DNA of 21,652 bases from a virus: the IMG/VR virus record IMGVR_UViG_3300023196_001802, positions 1-21,652 of that record. The stretch is one strand, 5' to 3'. This document shows positions 1 to 6,917 of this stretch, in pieces (position 1 is the first letter of the stretch; every line of letters starts with the position of its first letter). The position numbers and the translations under genes are program-made. A model generated the notes under the pieces. That model was given only the letters and a program-made list of their open reading frames with translations, did no database searches and was not told the DNA's origin.

Positions 1-2534
1 TATCTAGAGTCTACACCTGTCTGCGGAGTAACAGTGTTTCTTTTCCAATCTGCGCTGATGAGCATTGCGTTAGCATCTGTATGCTCTAGTCCCCCGTACA
101 GGTAGAATGCATTTTTGTATGGACCTCTCCTAGCAAGAAGTTTGTTCTGAGTGGGTACAGAAGCATACCTAGGATGTGAAGGAATTGCAATGCTTTGCCC
201 TGCAACGATCTTGTCTTCAGGCTTTCTTTTAGCGTAGTATACCTTGTACCCCTGCACTTTCTTAAGGATGTGCTTTGGTATCTTAATGTTCTTCAGTTGA
301 ATACCTAGAAGTCTTATTGGATCTCTGCTTACAATCTTACTCTCCTTGTAGATTTGATCAAACCCTGTAAGACCTGAAACTACTTCGTTTGTATACTGTT
401 CGGGTACGACAGACTGATGGGATGTATAGTATCCGATAGAATTAAGCTGCCCCAGAACTTGGTTGAATATGTCTTTTGGCTGATCCTCTTCCGATAGAAA
501 CCCACTATGCATACGCAGGTAAGAGCTTCGGGGGTTATGGTTAGAAGGCATCTTGTGGTGCCTGACTTTCTTTCCTCTTAAGTCAAAAGCCGAACTTGTA
601 CTTCCTACTCCTTGGGCAGTAACAAGACCTCCTACAAAGTCGTCGCTCTCTGGGTATCTTTCATTTATGTTCTCCCAAAACGAGAAGCCGTTGTGTTGCT
701 TCGTTACCCCGTCGTAAACCTGATTGTCATTTATGAAGCTCGGAACCATATTATCACGCATACTAGAATCTACGTACTGGTAAATTCTAGCATTTGGATC
801 ATTTACAGCTATCTCTGAGGGGTAAAACCCAAAAGAGTTTCTTATATCCCTCCACGTGTTTTCCGCACTCCCAAAACCAGCGTTCTCACTAATGTATTTT
901 GGGGAAGCGCTAGGGTTTGTTCCTGGTGGTGCAATTTTAGCCTTAAGCGGCTCCCTGCCTGGGATGTGGTAGGCATATGTCTCTGTACCATCTTTTAGTA
1001 CAAATGATATATAAAATGCGTATACGTCTCCTCTGCGGAATGTCTTCTGCTTGTAAGAGAACCTAAAGTCTTTATATCCTTTTGCTACTTTCTCGGTTAG
1101 AGAGTATGCTTGTTCTATGTCGTCTTGAAGCCCTGTTACTACACCGCTCCCAAACTTCAGCAGTCCGTACAGGTGCTCGAAGTACGTTCTCCGCATAAGA
1201 TCATCACTCATCTGCTGCCCAAGACCAGTTCCCTCGCCATACTGCGTGGAAACAAATGTCTGTCCTATACCAAACTCAGCTCCAGAATTTCCCGGGTCTG
1301 CAGCGTAGGGTAACAGCATCTGAGCGTAGCCCTTGTTGAGGCTTACAACATCAAACATGCGGATGTCAAACCTATTGTAATCTTTTACAACTGTTTCTAG
1401 CTTTATGTTGTTGGCGTACCGCTGGAATCCAATGTCTTTTCTAGACTTGAGATTTCCCAGATAGAGCCTATCGTCCAACTGTGTAATGCTCTTTGCTGTG
1501 AGGTAACCTACGTTATCTATGATAATGTCCTCTACTGAGGATGTAGACTTCTCCTCGTTGCCTGTAAAGACAACATCCATGGTAAGACCAGCACTGTTAT
1601 TAGATAGTTCTATTCTTTCCAACTTATATGCAAACTCTGCATTGCCTACCCTTTGTATAATAGTGGGCTGTAGGAATTTGTAGTTGTTGTTGTAGAATGT
1701 TTTAACCTTGAACTTGATTGCCTTTGTTGTCTGGCTACCAGCTTGACATCCAGTGATAACATCTGCAGGGTATTGCTGCTCTTGACTCTGGAATATGTAG
1801 ACCGGGTTTGACACAACAAAGTAGTCAGTCTCAAGAAAGTTCTCGTCAGAGTAACACAGTGCTAGGTGGTATGCTCCGGAAACCAATACCCCTCCCTCGA
1901 AGATTGAAGCCTTCTCTATGATAGAGTGCTTGCCCACTTTTGCAAACAAGCTTAGCTTACTTACGCTAAAACTTTCATCGCTGTCATACAGCTTGGTGTA
2001 TGCACCTTGGCTACCGTCTGTTTTGAGATACTCTAACTGACGTGTAACATTGAACGCCCTTGGAGGATTAAAGTTTTTGATTGCCTTACCCTCAGGGGTA
2101 TCCTCTTCTGTATAGTAATTGTCTGTGAAGTAGACAATGATCTCATTCTTGGAGTCTACTTTAAATTCCCCCACAATTGGGTGACTCTTTTGAAAATTTA
2201 GATTTGGACTCATATATAGAATCCTACTCTCGTTCGTTCTAGTATTTGTTAATACTATACCGGAGTTCTCGGGTGAGAAGTCTGGGACAGGCGGGCCAGC
2301 AATTGCAATTTGTGGATTTGGATCTACGTAACAGAAAGATATAACTTGGTTGTTAAGTAGAGGGACTGCACCAATGACATGCATCAGGTGAGTTCCAAGA
2401 CGTATTGTACCCTGCTCATTGACAATAGCCCCCTTGGAATAATACAAGTTGGCATTGAGAGCGTCTCTAAATGTACCTTCAGGCTGATCGACTCTTTCCG
2501 AGTCTTTGTGCATGCCTTTTACAAACTTCTTCAT
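1..2534 (-). CDS. Large virion protein, crAss-like stabilisation/tail type (3' end outside window)
   Basis: An open frame from the ATG at 2534 runs leftwards through 844 codons to the window edge without a stop, so the C-terminus is missing. The start overlaps the stop of the preceding gene as ATGA. The N-terminus (MKKFVKGMHKDSERVDQPEG, followed by TFRDALNANLYY and then GAIVNEQGT) has the pattern of a short 'GM..D' segment, a 'P.GT.RDALN' segment and an 'NE.GT' segment. I associate this with the large stabilisation or tail proteins of crAss-like and related Bacteroidota podoviruses. The body is mixed beta-rich sequence with many aromatic residues and no signal peptide or membrane span. It is last in a run of three crAss-like virion genes, which supports a portal or tail role. 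The family call rests on recalled patterns; that this is a real coding region is very likely. Confidence 0.8.
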   Translation of the reverse strand, partial: MKKFVKGMHKDSERVDQPEGTFRDALNANLYYSKGAIVNEQGTIRLGTHLMHVIGAVPLLNNQVISFCYVDPNPQIAIAGPPVPDFSPENSGIVLTNTRTNESRILYMSPNLNFQKSHPIVGEFKVDSKNEIIVYFTDNYYTEEDTPEGKAIKNFNPPRAFNVTRQLEYLKTDGSQGAYTKLYDSDESFSVSKLSLFAKVGKHSIIEKASIFEGGVLVSGAYHLALCYSDENFLETDYFVVSNPVYIFQSQEQQYPADVITGCQAGSQTTKAIKFKVKTFYNNNYKFLQPTIIQRVGNAEFAYKLERIELSNNSAGLTMDVVFTGNEEKSTSSVEDIIIDNVGYLTAKSITQLDDRLYLGNLKSRKDIGFQRYANNIKLETVVKDYNRFDIRMFDVVSLNKGYAQMLLPYAADPGNSGAEFGIGQTFVSTQYGEGTGLGQQMSDDLMRRTYFEHLYGLLKFGSGVVTGLQDDIEQAYSLTEKVAKGYKDFRFSYKQKTFRRGDVYAFYISFVLKDGTETYAYHIPGREPLKAKIAPPGTNPSASPKYISENAGFGSAENTWRDIRNSFGFYPSEIAVNDPNARIYQYVDSSMRDNMVPSFINDNQVYDGVTKQHNGFSFWENINERYPESDDFVGGLVTAQGVGSTSSAFDLRGKKVRHHKMPSNHNPRSSYLRMHSGFLSEEDQPKDIFNQVLGQLNSIGYYTSHQSVVPEQYTNEVVSGLTGFDQIYKESKIVSRDPIRLLGIQLKNIKIPKHILKKVQGYKVYYAKRKPEDKIVAGQSIAIPSHPRYASVPTQNKLLARRGPYKNAFYLYGGLEHTDANAMLISADWKRNTVTPQTGVDSR

Positions 2535-3499
2535 GTAGTACTGTAATTACCTCTGTAGATATCTTCTCTAGTTCCCAAGTTCTCAAAGCCGTTGTCGGTT
2601 CTATTGATGTTGGGTATCAATCTCACCCACTGGTTCATAAATGACTCGTATCTATCAATGTCTGGGTACACTGCAGAGTTGCGTGCCTGTGTGCAGTAGT
2701 ACTTCCACTGCTGATCAGCGAAGTCATAAGCAATACCGTTGGTACTCTGCAATCCCCCAAGCAACATCTTCTTGTATATGTACCAGAACATAGCCTCTTT
2801 GAAGCTGATGTCATCTGGAACTAGGGGGTAGCATTCTGCGTCTGTAGGGAATGCTTTGTACGATAGACAGACTTTACCTTCTTGGAAGGATGTCTTTACA
2901 TACCCGTCTTCTACGAAGTAACACTCCTTGCACTTGGCTGTCTTGTTTACACAGTCTTCGCAGTGTATGCCCTCTGGGAAGTTTGTGGTACAGTAAGACA
3001 ACATGGTCTGGGGCTGAGACATGTAGTCATTCTCCAGTATCTGCAGTCTAGTATTGATCTCATTCAGAGTAGGGCTTGTTCCCTTGAATACAGTTTGAGC
3101 TTTTTGTAATACACCGTCACTAAGATTACTGCTGACTGTGCCATCAACAAGAGTTGCGATGCTATCTGTTACCGTGTTTCTTGCAGTTATTGTATCATCC
3201 AATACCTCACCAAGCAAAGCGGTTAGAGTGCTTATTTGACTAGCCGTACTTATCCCACTGACAGATTCGTTGATCGATATCTGATTTATATAATATAGGT
3301 CTGGGGGCAGTACTGCTTTAAAGTCCTTGACTTCTAGAACGCACCCCTCGGTTACCAATTGAGCACTTGCTCCAATGTGTTCAAGAGCTTCCCCAATCCA
3401 TTCTACGGCATCATCTATCCAGTTCCCGTCGGGGGGATTCAAGTCTCTCATAACCTTTCTAAGGATTATCTGAGAAGATGTAGTCTTATATATTGCCAT
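2531..3499 (-). CDS. crAss-like virion protein (probable ring/adaptor component) with a Cys cluster
   Basis: The product has 322 residues. The N-terminus (RKVMRDLNPPDGNWIDDAVE, then WIGEALEHIGA, residues 14-44) and the C-terminal half (LSYKAFPTD..CYPLVPDD at 212-230, FKEAMFWYIYKKMLLGG at 233-249, then a stretch ending near RLIP) match what I recall of a conserved virion protein of crAss-like phages. That protein lies next to the adaptor/ring genes. Residues 180-193 form CxxC-x6-CxxC (C180, C183, C190, C193), a possible metal-binding knuckle placed just before the conserved beta region. There is no signal peptide. It starts with ATG at 3499, overlapping the upstream gene by 14 bases, and its stop overlaps the next start as ATGA, so translational coupling is likely. 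The exact place in the virion is inferred. Confidence 0.8.
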   Translation of the reverse strand: MAIYKTTSSQIILRKVMRDLNPPDGNWIDDAVEWIGEALEHIGASAQLVTEGCVLEVKDFKAVLPPDLYYINQISINESVSGISTASQISTLTALLGEVLDDTITARNTVTDSIATLVDGTVSSNLSDGVLQKAQTVFKGTSPTLNEINTRLQILENDYMSQPQTMLSYCTTNFPEGIHCEDCVNKTAKCKECYFVEDGYVKTSFQEGKVCLSYKAFPTDAECYPLVPDDISFKEAMFWYIYKKMLLGGLQSTNGIAYDFADQQWKYYCTQARNSAVYPDIDRYESFMNQWVRLIPNINRTDNGFENLGTREDIYRGNYSTT

Positions 3500-3968
3500 G
3501 TTTCTTAAATCTTAGGTAAGCTATCTCGTTATCCTTCAACAGTTTAGTTAACTTCTCTTTGTTCCCCTTTATACCTCTGGTTGGGGTAAACCTGTATGCA
3601 GACTTGTTAGAAATCTTACACTTCGATTTCTTCCAATGGTACTTACAGTACCAAGGATCGGTGTAGTAGATAAACCACTTCTCACCTTTCTCGGTCTCTG
3701 CATTGTAGAGCTCCTTACCTTGCGATAGGAGTTCCTGTTTGTATTTGTTGCTCTCCCACCAATCAATCGTGGGTTTGCTAGGGTTGCGTTCAATCCTCAT
3801 TACGGAAAGACTGGACATGTTACTGCCCATGTTAAACTCCTTACCATCAAGAATCATATCAATTACCTGCATGTTGAATTCCTCACAGAGCTGCTTGAAC
3901 AAGCGAGTCTCTATAGGGTCTTCAACATGCTTTAGGTAATCCTTATGTATATCCTTGATTGTATGCAC
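3486..3968 (-). CDS. Conserved Bacteroidota-phage protein of unknown function, in the virion gene block
   Basis: The product has 160 residues and starts with GTG at 3968, immediately after the TAA of the preceding 54-residue gene. An AAGGAAAG stretch just upstream could serve as a ribosome site. The central part contains IDWWESNKYKQELLSQGKEL, an aromatic and Lys-rich segment WFIYYTDPWYCKYHWKK, and a Y.F.PTRG..GNKEKL segment near the C-terminus. I recall this arrangement from conserved proteins of crAss-like phages, but no biochemical role is known to me. There is no signal peptide or membrane span. The 3' end overlaps the next gene by 14 bases. The sequence N-terminal of IDWW is helical and acidic/basic mixed. 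Function is unassigned; position suggests a virion or assembly role. Confidence 0.75.
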   Translation of the reverse strand: MHTIKDIHKDYLKHVEDPIETRLFKQLCEEFNMQVIDMILDGKEFNMGSNMSSLSVMRIERNPSKPTIDWWESNKYKQELLSQGKELYNAETEKGEKWFIYYTDPWYCKYHWKKSKCKISNKSAYRFTPTRGIKGNKEKLTKLLKDNEIAYLRFKKHGNI

Positions 3969-4133
3969 TTACTTTCCTTTACTGCCCCAATTAGCAGCAC
4001 CGACCTTACGGCACTTAGAGAGAGCACCTGAAGCATAAGCTGAAGGCCAGACACTATATCTAGACTTCACCTTATGATAACAGGCATCTTTCTTAGCACC
4101 CCCTTTCTTATAATCAAGTTTTGGATACTTCAT
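3969..4133 (-). CDS. Small basic marine-phage protein, 54 residues
   Basis: This short gene encodes 54 residues from the ATG at 4133 to the TAA at 3969. The start shares one base with the stop of the upstream gene (TAATG), and the next gene begins directly after its stop, so it fits the chain exactly. Residues 14-34 read KKDACYHKVKSRYSVWPSAY followed by ASGALSKCRKVGAANWG. I recognise this motif as a recurrent stand-alone or C-terminal module in proteins of marine tailed phages. It has two cysteines and about 15 Lys/Arg residues, giving a strongly basic protein. Nucleic-acid binding or packing into the head is possible but not shown. Confidence is high that it is a real gene and low for any function. 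Confidence 0.8.
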   Translation of the reverse strand: MKYPKLDYKKGGAKKDACYHKVKSRYSVWPSAYASGALSKCRKVGAANWGSKGK

Positions 4134-5611
4134 TATTTACGCCCTCTTCGCTTTGACTTTCTTCTGTCCTTGATTCCACCCTTCTTCATCTTTCTCTTTC
4201 CTCCGTACATCATCTGCTCTTCTTGTGGATCCATTCCTTGTTGAGCCATAGGGTTAGAGTTTCCGAATGCACCACCACCAGCTCCTTGCATAGCACCTTG
4301 AGCCATACCTTTCAAACCACCGCCGGAGCCAATAGCTCCTGCTAAACCTTTAGCAGCACCAAATGCTCTACCGAGAAGTCCACCACCGGCTGCGCCTTTC
4401 AATGCACCTTTGAGTCCACCACCACCTTTAGCTCCACCGATAGCTCCCATAAGTCCGCCCAAGAACTTCTTGTCGGTCTTACCTTTTGCTGCTCTGATGT
4501 TCTCTCTCATTTGAGCCTTGGCTCCTTTTACAGCTGAACGTCTAGCAATCTTTGGAGCTTTTCTTTCAGCTCTCTTTTCTTGTCTACCTGCTTTAGCAGA
4601 AGCTCTGCTTTGGATTCTACCAACTTTGCTTGCACCGCGCTGTTCCATTCTAGAGACTTTAGCTGCTCCAGACTTACGATCCGCTTTACGTACAGCACGA
4701 TCTGCTTTACGACCAGCTCTTTTAATGGCTCTCTCTTTAGATCCCGCTCTGGCTGAAGGCTTCACTTTTTTAGCACCTGATGTATCTCCCTTGGCAACTT
4801 TGTCCATAGTTGAGCTACCGCGTGTGTCTACAGTTTTAGCTTTACCTGCGGAAGTCTTTGGAGCTGATGTCTTTGGAGCTGCTCCCTCCTTCTTGTACTT
4901 ACGTCCTTCCCAAGTAAACACACTTCCTGCTTCTGCAGCACCATAGGCTTTACGGAATGACTTTGCTTGCTCAGATCCTTTAGCGTAAACTGGATAGTTA
5001 ACGCCACCTGTCTGCTTCTTGGCAGGTCCACCAAACTTGACTTCTTTAGAAGGTTCCATGTAGTCACCTCCCATTTTCTTGTAGCCCATCTTGTTGCGTA
5101 CGGGCTTAGGGAGCTTCTTGAGTCCCTTTTGCTTGGCTCCTGGGCTCTTAAGACCCCCTGCCTGCATTTTCTTTTTCATTGTTTTAGATTTTTTGTTTTT
5201 AGGTTCTTTTCCTGCAGGACCATCATCGTCATATGGGGTACCGCCGGGATACTGTCTTGCGACTTTAGTTTCTTTTGGAGTTCTATTTGGGACCTGCTGA
5301 AAAAATGCGCTCTTACCTTTTTTGAGCATCTCATCTCTTTTACGAAGTTGCTTTGGTGTAAGAGTATCGCTCATGTACGGTGAACCGCCTCTTTGCTTTG
5401 TCTTAAGACCTCTAGCTTTTTCTTTGTCTTTGTTTGCTATACGATCAACAGACAGCTGCCTTTGTCTAAAGTCTGCCATTGACTCTCCGGGCTTTCTCTT
5501 GACGGCTCCTATCCTACGCTCAAAGCTAGGATCTCCGGCACCGACTTTTCCCATTTTTCGCATTCTAAACGCAGAGCGTTTTGGGCCCCCTGATTGTTTC
5601 TTATATGTCAT
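4133..5611 (-). CDS. Very basic, low-complexity protein (candidate DNA-associated internal virion protein)
   Basis: The product has 492 residues if it starts at the ATG at 5611, which overlaps the upstream stop as ATGA. A TTG 18 bases further upstream would add MEKQKE but is less likely. The composition is extreme. Residues about 1-290 are Lys/Gly/Pro-rich with tracts such as KKSKTMKKKMQAGG. Residues about 290-380 are an Ala/Arg/Lys helix region resembling histone H1 tails (repeats of KADR and ASKAGR type). Residues about 385-460 are a Gly/Ala-rich stretch (GAIGGAKGGGGLKGALKGAA) with almost no charge except scattered Lys. The C-terminus returns to a dense basic tail. Such a protein could condense DNA in the head or be ejected with it; this is inference from composition. 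No enzymatic motif is visible. Confidence 0.75.
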   Translation of the reverse strand: MTYKKQSGGPKRSAFRMRKMGKVGAGDPSFERRIGAVKRKPGESMADFRQRQLSVDRIANKDKEKARGLKTKQRGGSPYMSDTLTPKQLRKRDEMLKKGKSAFFQQVPNRTPKETKVARQYPGGTPYDDDGPAGKEPKNKKSKTMKKKMQAGGLKSPGAKQKGLKKLPKPVRNKMGYKKMGGDYMEPSKEVKFGGPAKKQTGGVNYPVYAKGSEQAKSFRKAYGAAEAGSVFTWEGRKYKKEGAAPKTSAPKTSAGKAKTVDTRGSSTMDKVAKGDTSGAKKVKPSARAGSKERAIKRAGRKADRAVRKADRKSGAAKVSRMEQRGASKVGRIQSRASAKAGRQEKRAERKAPKIARRSAVKGAKAQMRENIRAAKGKTDKKFLGGLMGAIGGAKGGGGLKGALKGAAGGGLLGRAFGAAKGLAGAIGSGGGLKGMAQGAMQGAGGGAFGNSNPMAQQGMDPQEEQMMYGGKRKMKKGGIKDRRKSKRRGRK

Positions 5612-5841
5612 TTCTTTTTGTTTTTCCAAGACACACGCTTGGTAGATTTTTTAGAGGACATACCTTTTCTAGTACACCCACTGAGTGTTGGACGGCAAGC
5701 AGGGTATCCCGTCTTCCTGCCTTCCGATTTAGATTTTCTACCACAGGGTACAAATTTACCTGCAGCCTTGGAAGCTTTGCAGTCCACCCAGCCTCGACCG
5801 CTATTGCGGCCAAACCATTTACGTAGACCTTCGCTAGCCAT
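5608..5841 (-). CDS. Small basic Cys-containing phage protein, 77 residues
   Basis: The product has 77 residues and starts with ATG at 5841, sharing a base with the upstream TAA (TAATG); its TGA overlaps the next ATG. It contains GLRKWFGRNSGRGWVDCKAS, then CGRK, then GYPACRPTLSGC, and ends in a Lys-rich tail with a WK near the C-terminus. This order (GL..WF, GW.DC, PCGR, YPACRPT..C) is a pattern I recall from small conserved proteins of marine T4-like and other tailed phages. Four cysteines and more than 20 Lys/Arg suggest nucleic-acid or metal contact, but no function is established that I know of. The two frames that overlap it on the opposite strand are shadows. Confidence 0.75.
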   Translation of the reverse strand: MASEGLRKWFGRNSGRGWVDCKASKAAGKFVPCGRKSKSEGRKTGYPACRPTLSGCTRKGMSSKKSTKRVSWKNKKK

Positions 5842-6230
5842 TACCCCTTGGTCCAGTACCCGTACTCAGCTACAATAGTAGCTGCAGATGCTTCAAGCTG
5901 TATACCGTGACTTGCTCCTCCACATGGGAAGAAAGTAAATTCACCTGGAGCAAGCTTGGCAAATACTACGTCTCCTGTTTTCTCTACAGCAAGGGTAGTT
6001 GTAACTGCAGAACCAGCAGCGTCAAGGCCTGTATGCTTGATGTAAACGTAATACGTTTGTCCATCTGTATTAGGTTGGATAATGTTATCTGCCCCCGTAG
6101 TAGTCACGGAAGCCCTGGCTATATTAATAGCTGGGTTGGTTGTAGTCAAAGCGTCAGTTACTGTTACGCTAAGTCTATCGGATGTAGCGTCACTCGAAGT
6201 AAGAGAGAGTGTTGCATTTAAAGTTGCCAT
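5841..6230 (-). CDS. Small beta-rich virion-type protein (paralogue of the 14657-15058 product)
   Basis: The product has 129 residues, with Thr/Ser/Ala-rich beta strands, no signal peptide and no cysteine cluster (one Cys near the C-terminus). The C-terminal half (YYVYIKHTG, FAKLAPGEFTFFPCGG, IVAEYGYWTKG) aligns by eye in order and spacing with the 133-residue protein at 14657-15058 (VFMFIKNLTG, AFKLKPNGYTIFPWYV, VKVEYFASK). The 'KL.P.E..FFP' core is one I recall from small surface or decoration-type proteins in marine phages. It starts at ATG 6230 after a 28-base gap, the second largest in the window. A head-decoration or tail-accessory role is a plausible inference. Confidence 0.75.
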   Translation of the reverse strand: MATLNATLSLTSSDATSDRLSVTVTDALTTTNPAINIARASVTTTGADNIIQPNTDGQTYYVYIKHTGLDAAGSAVTTTLAVEKTGDVVFAKLAPGEFTFFPCGGASHGIQLEASAATIVAEYGYWTKG

Positions 6231-6258
6231 TTTATTCTATTTGTTTGTAAGATACTAA

Positions 6259-6624
6259 TTAAAACGAGTTCATTATGATTTCATCTACAGCTTCTTGTAC
6301 ATCTTTTTCTGTAGCTTCAAGTTGCATCATAATGTTTGCCTGAAAGCGGGCTTCTTCTTCCCCCTCGTTAAACACTATAATAGTCGGCACAACTACTATC
6401 TTGTGTTCTTTTTGCAGATCAGGCGATGCTGCAATGTCTATGCGATTTGTAGTACAATCGCTTATTTTGTTTATCCACGCAACAGAGTTTGCGGCATTGA
6501 AGCTCGCGTTAAACTCTACTACACAGATACCACTACTGCTTATTTCTGGAGCAGGATTGTCCGTGGCCACATACACCGCCGAGAATAATAGTAGAGATAA
6601 GGCAGCCAATAGTGCAGTTTTCAT
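6259..6624 (-). CDS. Exported thioredoxin-fold protein lacking the CXXC active site
   Basis: The product has 121 residues. Residues 1-20 (MKTALLAALSLLLFSAVYVA) form a signal peptide or membrane anchor. The rest follows the thioredoxin order: a first strand ICVVEFNASFN at 33-43, a helix with NSVAWINKI, a strand with RIDIA at 61-65, then the cis-proline loop IVVVPTIIVF at 76-85, and a C-terminal amphipathic helix. Where thioredoxins carry WCGPC, this protein reads FNAANS, so no redox cysteine pair is present; the only cysteines are C34 and C57. It is therefore unlikely to be a thiol oxidoreductase and more likely a binding or structural module, by analogy with other redox-inactive thioredoxin folds. 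It follows the membrane protein at 6633-6917 after an 8-base gap and ends an envelope-gene run. Confidence 0.78.
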   Translation of the reverse strand: MKTALLAALSLLLFSAVYVATDNPAPEISSSGICVVEFNASFNAANSVAWINKISDCTTNRIDIAASPDLQKEHKIVVVPTIIVFNEGEEEARFQANIMMQLEATEKDVQEAVDEIIMNSF

Positions 6625-6632
6625 GTCTCATG

Positions 6633-6917
6633 TTATTTAAGTTTATCGATTTTTTCTTCAATACGTTTCATGTCTTCTTTGATCTCAGTGACATCTTCCT
6701 GAGTGGTCATGATTGTTTGACGGACTAGCTGGTCCTTCATGTCAAACTCCATGCGTGTAATCTCTGGAGCCAAGGGCTCAGGCAATTCTTTTGCTTCTGC
6801 AATGTCTGCTTGTAATACAAACCACATGCTGATCAACGCCCCCAACCCCGTAGCTGCCATACCTATAGTCTTTAGGTCTAGCGTAATCTTAGTATTCTCA
6901 CCTATCTGTTTTGCCAT
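6633..6917 (-). CDS. Single-span membrane protein with C-terminal coiled coil
   Basis: The product has 94 residues. Residues about 16-38 (TIGMAATGLGALISMWFVLQ) are one hydrophobic span preceded by basic and polar residues. The following segment begins with an acidic, Pro-containing linker (EAKELPEPLAPE) and ends in a heptad-like coiled coil at about 71-94 (TTQEDVTEIKEDMKRIEEKI). I recall similar short proteins beside lysis or envelope genes in marine phages. A holin-like, spanin-like or membrane-scaffold role is possible, but none is proven, and the clearer holin candidate lies at 14220-14657. The start shares one base with the stop of the beta-barrel gene (TAATG), so the two are probably co-translated. 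Confidence 0.72.
   Translation of the reverse strand: MAKQIGENTKITLDLKTIGMAATGLGALISMWFVLQADIAEAKELPEPLAPEITRMEFDMKDQLVRQTIMTTQEDVTEIKEDMKRIEEKIDKLK

Noticed and set aside
1646-1834. 62-codon minus-strand frame inside the left-edge gene
   Set aside because: The other minus-strand frame is open for 844 codons with a conserved N-terminus and covers this stretch. The short frame is Ser/Thr-rich shadow sequence.
4518-4946. 142-codon plus-strand open frame
   Set aside because: It is antisense to the basic Lys/Arg/Ala protein. The Leu/Ala/Pro-rich translation is what the reverse complement of such codons gives, and no start context or neighbour supports it.
6231-6258. 28-base gap as a possible promoter
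   Set aside because: It is AT-rich but I could not find a Bacteroidota -7 (TAnnTTTG) and -33 (TTTG) pair in proper spacing on the minus strand.
6633-6917. Calling the single-span coiled-coil protein a holin or spanin
   Set aside because: The family is only vaguely recalled, there is no lipobox or paired spanin gene, and a better holin candidate exists at 14220-14657. It is left as a membrane protein of unknown role.
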